Source: an uncultured Lachnospiraceae bacterium (GTDB lineage: Bacteria; Bacillota; Clostridia; Lachnospirales; Lachnospiraceae). From it: a stretch of DNA of 5,613 nucleotides. Below the pieces are notes generated by a model. It saw only the letters and a program-made list of their open reading frames with translations, ran no database searches and was not told the DNA's origin. Shown here piece by piece: positions 1 to 5,385 of this stretch. The position numbers were made by a program, and so were the translations under genes. Numbering within the stretch: the stretch's first letter is position 1; the number at the start of each line of letters is the position of its first letter. The stretch lies in the NCBI GenBank assembly GCA_947175775.1, contig CAMWNY010000196.1:1-5613 (forward strand). The letters run 5' to 3'.

Positions 1-408
1 GGTGGGCAGGCTTTAATACCGATTCCTGTTGTGGGAGGGGCAGTTGGTGCATTGGTTGGTTCATTGCTCACAAGCGCTTGCTATAATAATTTAATTAATA
101 CACTTAAAACCAAAGAATTAGAACATCAGGAAAGGATGCGAATCATTGAAGAGTGTCATATTGCAGCAGAACAAACAAAGGCTTTTAGAGAAGAGCTTGA
201 AACTTATTTAGCATCCTATTTCAAAGAATATAGGGACTGTTTTGATATGGCATTGTCATCTATGCGATTTGCTTATAAAACGGGTGATGCGGATGGTATG
301 ATAGCCAGTGCAAATGACATTACGCGGAAATTAGGCGGACAGATTCATTATGAAACGGTTGAGCAGTTTAAAAATTTCTTAGATGATGATGCAATTGATA
401 TTTTGTAA
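1..408 (+). CDS. 5'-truncated glycine-zipper/helical protein of unknown function
   Basis: The reading frame is open from the first base, so the true start lies outside the window. A GTG at 31 is possible but has no ribosome binding site and would cut the hydrophobic segment in half. The visible 135 residues begin with a Gly-rich hydrophobic stretch (roughly residues 4-25, including GGAVGALVGSLLTSA) that looks like a glycine-zipper membrane segment. A highly charged helical part follows (about 30-75, KTKELEHQERMRIIEE and onward), then a mixed C-terminal region ending in DDDAIDIL. No catalytic motif is visible. It ends 15 bases before the next gene, which also has a hydrophobic plus coiled-coil build, so the two are probably one operon and may act together at the membrane. 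I do not recognise a named family. The coding call is strong; the function is unknown. Confidence 0.8.
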   Translation, partial: GGQALIPIPVVGGAVGALVGSLLTSACYNNLINTLKTKELEHQERMRIIEECHIAAEQTKAFREELETYLASYFKEYRDCFDMALSSMRFAYKTGDADGMIASANDITRKLGGQIHYETVEQFKNFLDDDAIDIL

Positions 409-410
409 AT

Positions 411-417
411 GGAGGGG
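411..417 (+). promoter_or_regulatory. Ribosome binding site that decides the start of the second gene
   Basis: GGAGGGG lies 6 bases before the ATG at 424. An in-frame ATG at 409 overlaps this site and has no ribosome binding site of its own, so 424 is the better start. Confidence 0.8.
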
Positions 418-423
418 AAAGAT

Positions 424-1537
424 ATGCCGATACCTTTTTTACTGGCAGGTTTGGGAATGGCAGCCGGCGTGCTTGGAGTAGGCGGACATTTAAGCGCAAA
501 AGAAACAAATGAAAAAGCACAGAGAATATCACAGGATGCGCAGGAATTATATAATAATGCCAAATATTCATTGGAAGAAGCACAGAATAAAACGGAAGAA
601 TCCTTATTAAAACTTGGCTATGCAAAGAAAAAAACATTGGATAATTCTATGAATCAGTTTTTAAATGCGTATGATAAGATTAAACATATTGTATTTACGG
701 AATCACTAGGACTAAATGAAGTTTCAAACTTTACAATCGATCAACAAGGTGCCATACAACTGAGAAAATTAACGAATATTTATTCGTCTTCTATTAAAAG
801 CGGTGCGACGGGAGCCGCAGCCGGAGCAGTAGTCGCATTGGCAGCGAGCGGTTCTTTGCCGCTGATTGGCAGTGAATTGGCGGTGGCAGGTTCTTTTTTT
901 GGCAGCGGGGGAAGTAGGGATGGCAGCCGGAATTGCAGGATTAGCATTATCCGTAGGTGCAGCTATGACACCGTTGGCGGCTGTTGCGGCTCCGGTAATA
1001 TTATTTACCGGTATATCCGCAAGCATGAAAGCAGATGAAAATTTAGAAAAAGCAAATGCAATGTATGCCGAAGCGGAGAAGGCTGTTGAGGAAATGAGCC
1101 TTTCTGAAATTTTATGTGAAGCTATTTCGGAAAAATCAGAGATGTTTTATGATTTGTTAGTTGAACTTGATGGAATGTTTTCAGAATGTGTAAGCTTATT
1201 ATCAGGTGTTGTTAAGAAAAAAGAAGGGTTGATTTTCAAGAAAAAGATTACATCTGAAGATTTTTCGGAAAACGATTTGAAATTAATAGGGGTAACTAGG
1301 GCATTAGCAGGTGCTGTCAAGTCTGTAATAGATACTCCGATGCTTTCAAGTGAAGGTACAATCTCGAATGAATCACAAGAAGTTTTTGACCAAACGATGG
1401 ATAAGTTATCGGATTTTAGCCAGTTAGTTGGAGAGGTGAAACAGATTGACTACGATGTAAAAGCAATTGGTATAAAACAAAATACTTTTTTCCGATTCTT
1501 AGATGAATTATGGGATAAATTTATTTCATATTTTTAA
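424..1537 (+). CDS. Two-hydrophobic-segment coiled-coil protein, interrupted by a frameshift
   Basis: Reading from the ATG at 424 stays in one frame to about 900, then the protein-like sequence continues in the +1 frame to the stop at 1535-1537. Removing one T from the T7 tract at 894-900 joins them smoothly (AVAGSF-LAAGEVGMAAG) into about 370 residues. The upstream frame otherwise runs into an Arg/Cys-rich non-protein-like tail ending at 1038. The restored protein has an N-terminal hydrophobic segment (about 1-25), a long charged coiled-coil-like helix (about 26-85), a central Gly/Ala-rich hydrophobic region (about 126-198), and a second helical part (about 201-370, starting KADENLEKANAMYAEAEKAVEE). 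No enzyme motif is visible. The alternation of coiled coil and central hydrophobic hairpin loosely resembles alpha-helical pore formers or chemoreceptor-like helical proteins, but this is only a shape similarity. It probably shares an operon with the upstream gene. The break could be a real mutation, polymerase slippage, or a sequencing error. Confidence 0.75.
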
Positions 1538-1572
1538 ACTAATCATATGATAAATGATACATAGATTAGTTT
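1536..1572 (+). terminator. AT-rich hairpin after the second gene, possible weak terminator
   Basis: AAACTAATC at 1536-1544 pairs perfectly with GATTAGTTT at 1564-1572. The stem continues with TATG/CATA (1546-1549 with 1560-1563) after a one-base bulge, leaving a 10-base loop. It starts inside the stop codon. There is no real T tract after it, so it may only stabilise the mRNA end. Confidence 0.4.
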
Positions 1573-1594
1573 CATTAAAAAAATTAAATAGATT

Positions 1595-1624
1595 TTGATA
1601 GTTTGACAATTATTTAACAATAAT
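1595..1624 (+). promoter_or_regulatory. Possible weak promoter before the mini reading frame
   Basis: TTGATA (1595-1600) and AATAAT (1619-1624) are 18 bases apart, each one mismatch from the sigma-A consensus. A nearby TTGACA at 1603-1608 has no suitable -10 box. The region is very AT-rich, so chance matches are likely. Confidence 0.25.
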
Positions 1625-1637
1625 GCCGGGAGGATAA

Positions 1638-1757
1638 AAGACTATACAAAAACCAACGGCAAAGGAACTAGGAGAGAAGGCAGGAATGGCAGCAATCGGA
1701 GTAGCAGCACTGTCGCAGGGAGTTGCCGAAACTACAGGAAATGGTAAAGACATTTAA
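1638..1757 (+). pseudogene. Tiny Gly/Ala-rich reading frame, start codon absent or internal
   Basis: After a stop at 1635-1637 the frame is open to the TAA at 1755-1757 and reads like real protein (QKPTAKELGEKAG, then MAAIGVAALSQGVAE). A GGGAGG at 1628-1633 sits 10 bases before an ATA codon at 1644, as if an ATG had mutated to ATA. Alternatively an AGGAGAG at 1670-1676 sits 9 bases before an in-frame ATG at 1686, giving a 23-residue peptide. The Gly/Ala-rich segment matches the style of both upstream genes and of the C-terminus of the next gene. It could be a decayed fragment, a genuine small peptide, or the end of a deleted gene. It is followed by a terminator at 1787. Confidence 0.4.
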
Positions 1758-1786
1758 CTACGATTGTGTGTATAGAAGATTATGGG

Positions 1787-1816
1787 AAAGTCGGCATTTT
1801 CTGTGCGGGCTTTTTT
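1787..1816 (+). terminator. Rho-independent terminator closing the left transcription unit
   Basis: AAGTCGGC (1788-1795) pairs with GCGGGCTT (1805-1812) with one G-T wobble and one G-G mismatch around a short loop, then the T run extends to 1816. This separates the left genes from the zinc-knuckle nuclease gene. Confidence 0.6.
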
Positions 1817-1843
1817 CATCAATTTATGGCAGTTCATACATAT

Positions 1844-1872
1844 TTAAGATATTATAAGCATAGTGGTATATA
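1844..1872 (+). promoter_or_regulatory. Probable sigma-A promoter of the zinc-knuckle nuclease gene
   Basis: TTAAGA (1844-1849) is followed after 17 bases by TATATA (1867-1872), with a TGG just before it giving the extended -10 form TGnTATATA. An overlapping TATAAT at 1869-1874 is the alternative -10. It lies between the preceding terminator and the start codon about 40 bases on, which supports separate transcription. Confidence 0.5.
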
Positions 1873-1912
1873 ATTTAGGCGTAATTTTTAAAATTTATAT
1901 GAGGTGAAAAAA

Positions 1913-2758
1913 TTGAGGTGTTGTATTTGCAAAAGAGAAGTAGACCGTTGGTATGAAGATGAAAAAGGAAACATTTATTGCTCTGAAAAATGCTTTGAAG
2001 CTACATATCCCAAATGTGTTATTTGCGGAAAACCAATGAAGCAGTGGATTGAAGCCAATGGGAAAAAGTATTGCAGCGAACGGTGTTATCAGGAAACCTT
2101 TCCCAAATGCGCAATCTGTGGAAAACCAATGAGGCAGTGGATTGAATCTGAGGGAAAAAAATATTGCAGTGATACCTGCTATAGTCGGATTTTACCAAGA
2201 TGCAGTATATGCGGGAAGCCAATGAAACAGTGGACGGAATCTAATGGGAAAAAGTATTGCAGTGATGCCTGCTTAAAAAAAATACTGCCAAAATGCAGGA
2301 TCTGTGGAAAACCAATGGAGAAGTGGATTGAATCTGAAGGACAAAAATATTGTAGTGAATTTTGCTTGAAACAGAGTTTTCCAAAATGCAGTGTTTGCGG
2401 CAAACCAATGAAACAGTGGGTTGCGACAAAAGACGGAAGGAAATATTGCAATGAGCAGTGTTTTGAAAAGACACTTCCGAAATGCAGTATATGCGGAAAA
2501 CCGGTAAATGGCGGGGTGGTTGATGAAAAAACGGGAAAGTTATATTGTAATGATCAATGCTTTGAAAAGATATTACCCAAATGTCATATATGTGGCAGGC
2601 GTATGAAGCGTTGGACAGAAACAAAGGATGGGCGGAAATTTTGTTCGGATCGATGCTTTGAAGCGATACTACCCAAGTGTGTATGTTGTGGCAGGAGTAT
2701 GCGTAATTGGATTGAATATGTGAATGAGGGAAAATTTTGTGACGAACGTTGTCATCAG
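1913..2758 (+). repeat. Tandem coding repeat: nine zinc-knuckle units of about 93-99 bases
   Basis: The 5' part of the nuclease gene is built of nine head-to-tail units. First-cysteine spacing is 32, 31, 31, 31, 31, 32, 33 and 32 residues. Units 2-5 are nearly identical in protein (CGKPM[KR]QW[IT]E, GKKYCS), with shared DNA words such as AAACCAATG and AAGTATTGCAG. Units 1 and 6-9 are more diverged, and unit 7 has lost the Trp (KPVNGGVV). This suggests expansion by unequal crossing-over in the middle of the array. Confidence 0.9.
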
Positions 2759-3826
2759 AATTATCAAAATCAAAGGAAGGTTCAGATTGATACCAATGAA
2801 GTTCTTTCGGCAAAGGAACTCGCTTACATTACAGGACTTACAGAACATGAGTGCGCAAGAATTATGACGGAAAATAACCTTGATGGTGACAGTGCGCTTG
2901 AAATGATAGACATTTATATGCAGTCTCTAAATGAAGGTATCCCTGCACCTGCAACAATTGTATCAGGATTGCAAAAAGCGGGAGTAAATGTAAAACTTGC
3001 ACAGCGTCTTGGGAATTATAATACAATGCGGGGCGGTGTAAAAGGTTACAAAGGTTTTGTGTTTGAGGAATTACACGCGGCTGATGCTGCTGCCAAGGGA
3101 AGCAATATTGCTGTTTTAGGCAATAATGGGCTTGCGGATTTTGTTCAAACAGATTCTGTTGGAAATAAAATATTTCTACAGGCAAAAGCAGGATATAAGC
3201 GGGGGCAGGTTGACTGGAGTCGATATAAAGACATGACAATAGTCGTTGACAAAGGAAATCAAGTTCTTGCGGAAGAAGCACGAAGAGCAGGGTTAAAGGT
3301 TATAGAATCGGATATTCCGTTAAGCAGAGCCGAATTAGTAGCAAGAACACAGCAGTTTGAGTCAAAGATACTAGGAACAAAGAATGCACCTATTACGGCG
3401 AATATCGCATCAGCACATTCCGCCGGAGTTCAAAATATGAAATTTGCTGCCAAAATTGGAGTAGGATTTAATATAGGAGGCAGCATTTATGATGTTTTGG
3501 ATGGAAATAAGAGTTTTGAGGAAGCGACAGCGGATGTAATTGTTGAAACGGCAAAAATGGCAGGAGCGGCGTATGTTGGCAGTGGAGTGATTACCTTAGC
3601 CGGTTCTGCGGCGGCAACACTTGCAGAAACGTCTATAGGGAGTGCAGTAACTACAGCTGTTGCTACTGCAGGCGCAGCAATTGCGGACACAGCAGTAGGT
3701 AGTGCCATAGCAGGAGGAATTGAGGCAGTGGTTGGAGCAATTGCTGCGATAGAAGCAGCTCCATTTGCGTGTGTGGCAGGTGGTGCAGCAGTATTGGGCT
3801 TTTTGTGGAAAGCAATTACGGATTGA
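1913..3826 (+). CDS. Nine-fold zinc-knuckle array fused to a PD-(D/E)xK (Mrr-like) nuclease domain and hydrophobic C-terminus
   Basis: I chose the TTG at 1913 because GAGGTG (1901-1906) lies 6 bases before it; an in-frame GTG at 1904 overlaps that site and has none of its own. The product is 637 residues. Residues 3-280 hold nine tandem repeats of 31-33 residues with pattern C-x2-C-x15..17-C-x3-C, typified by CxICGKPMKQW and KYCSxxC, resembling TRASH/MYM/LIM-type treble-clef knuckles; all 36 cysteines are present. Residues about 298-335 (AKELAYITGLTEHECARIM) resemble a UBA/TS-N helical domain. Residues about 375-480 look like a restriction-endonuclease fold: helix with E385/E386 (GFVFEELHAA), D409 in GLADF, and Q423-A-K425 in FLQAKAG, then TIVVDKG-NQVLAEEARRAG-LKVIESD, matching the last strand-helix-strand of Mrr. 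Residues about 512-637 are Ala/Gly-rich and hydrophobic, probably membrane-inserting. Known for such folds: DNA cleavage. Inferred: a membrane-associated nuclease effector, perhaps for defence. The coding call is very sure; the function is not. Confidence 0.9.
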   Translation: MRCCICKREVDRWYEDEKGNIYCSEKCFEATYPKCVICGKPMKQWIEANGKKYCSERCYQETFPKCAICGKPMRQWIESEGKKYCSDTCYSRILPRCSICGKPMKQWTESNGKKYCSDACLKKILPKCRICGKPMEKWIESEGQKYCSEFCLKQSFPKCSVCGKPMKQWVATKDGRKYCNEQCFEKTLPKCSICGKPVNGGVVDEKTGKLYCNDQCFEKILPKCHICGRRMKRWTETKDGRKFCSDRCFEAILPKCVCCGRSMRNWIEYVNEGKFCDERCHQNYQNQRKVQIDTNEVLSAKELAYITGLTEHECARIMTENNLDGDSALEMIDIYMQSLNEGIPAPATIVSGLQKAGVNVKLAQRLGNYNTMRGGVKGYKGFVFEELHAADAAAKGSNIAVLGNNGLADFVQTDSVGNKIFLQAKAGYKRGQVDWSRYKDMTIVVDKGNQVLAEEARRAGLKVIESDIPLSRAELVARTQQFESKILGTKNAPITANIASAHSAGVQNMKFAAKIGVGFNIGGSIYDVLDGNKSFEEATADVIVETAKMAGAAYVGSGVITLAGSAAATLAETSIGSAVTTAVATAGAAIADTAVGSAIAGGIEAVVGAIAAIEAAPFACVAGGAAVLGFLWKAITD

Positions 3827-3855
3827 TGATATGTGATATTGTCTTGAAAATTTTG

Positions 3856-3884
3856 TTGAAGTTCCCATAGCAATTTCGTATAAT
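3856..3884 (+). promoter_or_regulatory. Strong sigma-A promoter with no gene behind it
   Basis: TTGAAG (3856-3861) and a perfect TATAAT (3879-3884) are separated by the ideal 17 bases. Transcription would start near 3891. No reading frame with a ribosome binding site follows before the hairpin terminator at 3985-4016, so the promoter most likely drives a small RNA. Confidence 0.65.
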
Positions 3885-3910
3885 ATCATTGAATAAAGCA
3901 AGTGGTTTCA

Positions 3911-3978
3911 TTTAAGTGTCTCACTGCTTTAAGTGTGAACCGTTTATTTAAGTGCTTCGCAGCTTAAAATGCGGATCG
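3911..3978 (+). repeat. Diverged tandem repeat of period 36 with TTTAAGTG words
   Basis: Bases 3911-3942 and 3947-3978 align without gaps at 23 of 32 positions. TTTAAGTG occurs three times, at 3911, 3928 and 3947. The repeat overlaps the hairpins of the candidate small RNA. Confidence 0.5.
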
Positions 3979-3984
3979 ATAATT

Positions 3985-4016
3985 AACAGGGAGATAAATC
4001 GCTTATCTCCCTGTTT
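3985..4016 (+). terminator. 13-bp perfect hairpin terminator
   Basis: AACAGGGAGATAA (3985-3997) pairs perfectly with TTATCTCCCTGTT (4003-4015) around a 5-base loop. The T run after it is short (TTT), so termination may be incomplete. It would end both the nuclease transcript and the candidate small RNA. Confidence 0.65.
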
Positions 4017-4039
4017 GACTATACGTCTTTTCCATAATC

Positions 4040-4048
4040 TGCTATGAT
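4040..4048 (+). promoter_or_regulatory. Possible extended -10 promoter for the small ORF and Uma2 gene
   Basis: TGCTATGAT (TG at 4040-4041, TATGAT at 4043-4048) fits an extended -10 element about 50 bases before the small ORF at 4097. The only -35-like word, TTGACT at 4015-4020, is 22 bases away, which is too far, so the call rests on the extended -10 alone. Confidence 0.4.
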
Positions 4049-4096
4049 TAAGATGTAATAATTGACATAAATTGAAAGAAAGAGCAAGGTGATTAT

Positions 4097-4224
4097 ATGA
4101 CAGGCAAAGAAATAGTCTGCCTTATTCAGAAATTGGAATCCGAAGGGATGACAGCAAAAAAATCATTAAAATTATAAAATCGCGCTATGCGGAAACACTT
4201 GAACCGAAAGCAGAAGCGAAATAA
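4097..4224 (+). pseudogene. Small frameshifted ORF upstream of the Uma2 gene
   Basis: An ATG at 4097 follows AAGGTG (4086-4091) by 5 bases and reads MTGKEIVCLIQKLESEGMTA, then stops at 4175-4177 after 26 residues. Adding one A to the A7 tract at 4156-4162 moves the reading into the frame that continues KIIKIIKSRYAETLEPKAEAK to the TAA at 4222-4224, giving 42 residues that look more natural (helical, charged). The opening MTGKEIV resembles the start of HicA-type toxins, but nothing else of HicA is present. The product is not recognised. It lies 78 bases before the Uma2 start and may be transcribed with it. The broken frame may be real or a homopolymer miscall. Confidence 0.5.
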
Positions 4225-4302
4225 ATTATGTCAATTGAAAAGAAATGAATTACGAACCAAAAAGATATAAGGTCTTAATAATTAGGAAAGGAAGTGTTGC
4301 TT

Positions 4303-4866
4303 ATGCTGCCGGCAGTACAGTCACAAATGGAAATAACCACTTGGGAGCAATACGAGGCTCTTTCGAAGGACAGAAGAGTAGAAATCTTTGAGGGCGCTGT
4401 CTATGATATGGCAAGTCCGTCCCAAGAGCATCAAACAATTTTGACGGAGCTGCTTGTTTTACTGCGTAATTACGTCAAAAGCAAAGGTGGCAGCTGCGCC
4501 ATATTTCCCGCTCCATTTGACGTGAAATTAAATGATACCCCACTCATAGTTGTTCAGCCTGATCTTATGATTGTATGTGATAAAGACAAATTGGATGGCA
4601 AACGCTGCAATGGAGCCCCTGATTTTATCATTGAAATTGTTTCCCCAAACAATTCGTCTGATGATTATATCCGTAAGCTGCATTATTACAAGGATTACGG
4701 GGTGCGTGAGTATTGGATTGTGGATCCGCAGCGCCAAAGGGTGATTGTTTATTATTTTGGTCAGACGGACTTGGAAATGGAGGTTTATACTTTTCAGGAT
4801 ACCGTCAAGGTTAATATTTATGATGACTTGTATATTGATTTTTCAAAACTGGACTTTGGTATTTGA
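4303..4866 (+). CDS. Uma2 family (DUF820) nuclease-fold protein
   Basis: The ATG at 4303 is preferred because AAGGAAG (4288-4294) lies 8 bases before it; the in-frame GTG at 4294 and TTG at 4297 overlap or abut that site. The 187-residue product has the Uma2 layout: an N-terminal TWEQYEAL and RRVEIFEGAVYDMASPS segment, the helix SQEHQTILTELL, the strand motif VVQPDLMIV with D87, the core DFIIEIVSP with E111 and S114, then a helix with K125 and the typical YKDYGVREYWIVDP at 129-142. These are the D...E core of the PD-(D/E)xK nuclease superfamily. The length is normal for the family and the gene is intact. Uma2 proteins are widespread in cyanobacteria and Firmicutes; their biological substrate is generally unproven. 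No obvious partner is adjacent apart from the small damaged ORF upstream. Confidence 0.92.
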   Translation: MLPAVQSQMEITTWEQYEALSKDRRVEIFEGAVYDMASPSQEHQTILTELLVLLRNYVKSKGGSCAIFPAPFDVKLNDTPLIVVQPDLMIVCDKDKLDGKRCNGAPDFIIEIVSPNNSSDDYIRKLHYYKDYGVREYWIVDPQRQRVIVYYFGQTDLEMEVYTFQDTVKVNIYDDLYIDFSKLDFGI

Positions 4867-4891
4867 TTTATTTTATGTTTGATGCATAGGT

Positions 4892-4920
4892 TTTTCATTG
4901 CAAATCACATATACTATAAG
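4892..4920 (+). promoter_or_regulatory. Probable promoter of the DinJ-type antitoxin
   Basis: TTTTCA (4892-4897) and TATAAG (4915-4920) are 17 bases apart, about 30 bases before the antitoxin start. TTGCA (4898-4902) and TGCAA (4921-4925) form a small inverted repeat around the -10 box, a possible autoregulatory operator; this is only suggestive. Confidence 0.4.
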
Positions 4921-4948
4921 TGCAAAGAAACGCGAAAGGGCTGATACT

Positions 4949-5220
4949 ATGGCAAATACAACAAATTTTAGCGTCCGTATGGACAGTGATATAAAAAACA
5001 GTGCGAGGCACTTTACAATGAATTGGGTATGAAGCTGACTACTGCGATTAATGTGTTTCTGCGCCAGTCCCTGCGCGCAGGTGGATTTTCTTTTGATGTC
5101 AGGCTGGATAAGCCTAATAAGGAAACGATTGCCGCGATGTTGGAGGCGGAACGTATTGCGCATGATTCCAACGTGAAGCACTATTCTGATGTGGAAGAAG
5201 CGTTTCGAGAGTTGAAATGA
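4949..5220 (+). pseudogene. dinJ: RelB/DinJ family antitoxin, frameshifted
   Basis: The ATG at 4949 follows AAAGGG (4935-4940) by 8 bases and reads MANTTNFSVRMDSDIK, then runs to a TGA at 5030-5032 in nonsense sequence. Adding one A to the A6 tract at 4993-4998 restores KKQCEALYNELGMKLTTAIN, and the frame continues through VFLRQSLRAGGFSFDV to the TGA at 5218-5220. The restored 90 residues are a typical full-length RelB/DinJ antitoxin: an N-terminal ribbon-helix-helix DNA-binding part (about 1-50) and a C-terminal toxin-binding tail (HYSDVEEAF). In the family the antitoxin neutralises a YafQ/RelE RNase and represses its own operon. Here no toxin follows; the frame overlapping the stop (ATG at 5217) ends after 12 residues. 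It is an orphan antitoxin, dead by real mutation or only apparently so through a homopolymer miscall. Confidence 0.85.
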
Positions 5221-5294
5221 TGAACTTTTACTTTGGCTCGTGCGGGGATGCATAGCGCTCTTTTTGGTAAATAATCGAAACAAACTGTAAATCG

Positions 5295-5339
5295 AAAGGT
5301 GTAAGGTCTTATTTGATAAGTAGGACTTTACATCTTTTT
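5295..5339 (+). terminator. Rho-independent terminator after the antitoxin
   Basis: GGTGTAAGGTC (5298-5308) pairs with GACTTTACATC (5324-5334) using G-U wobbles, with an inner CTTAT/ATAAG stem, flanked by AAA on the left and TTTTT (5335-5339) on the right. The 75 bases between antitoxin and terminator hold no gene. Confidence 0.85.
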
Positions 5340-5385
5340 GTTTGCAAAGAAGTATATGGAAAGGCAGGCGGCATGACATGGTTAA

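Larger units (their letters stand above)
3891..4016 (+). ncRNA. Candidate structured small RNA, about 125 nt
   Basis: The span runs from the expected start of the promoter at 3856-3884 to a hairpin terminator. Hairpin 1 pairs TAAAGCA-GTG (3894-3904, bulged A3901) with CACTGCTTTA (3922-3931). Hairpin 2 pairs TTTAAGTGC (3947-3955) with GCA-CTTAAA (3959-3968, bulged G3962), and can be extended by GAACCG (3937-3942) with CGGATC (3972-3977) across an internal loop. Hairpin 3 is the terminator. No known RNA family is recognised. It may instead be the 3' untranslated region of the nuclease gene, which has no other terminator. Confidence 0.45.

Noticed and set aside
409..423. ATG at 409 as start of the second gene
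   Set aside because: It overlaps the ribosome binding site GGAGGGG that serves the ATG at 424 and has no site of its own.
1904..1912. GTG at 1904 as start of the zinc-knuckle gene
   Set aside because: It lies inside the GAGGTG ribosome binding site of the TTG at 1913, and only AT-rich sequence precedes it.
1913..2758. CRISPR-like array in the regular repeats
   Set aside because: The repeats are in frame, encode a conserved cysteine pattern, and have no unique spacers.
2019..2813. Long minus-strand open frames across the zinc-knuckle repeats
   Set aside because: They mirror the repeated coding sequence, are rich in His, Phe and Ser without domains, and have no ribosome binding sites.
3487..3901. 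Ala-rich minus-strand frames opposite the hydrophobic C-terminus
   Set aside because: They are complements of the GCA-rich coding strand and show no independent start signal.
4097..4224. HicA toxin start (MTGKE)
   Set aside because: The rest of the small frame lacks the HicA fold residues and no HicB follows.
5217..5255. Toxin gene overlapping the antitoxin stop
   Set aside because: The frame closes after 12 residues and has no toxin similarity.
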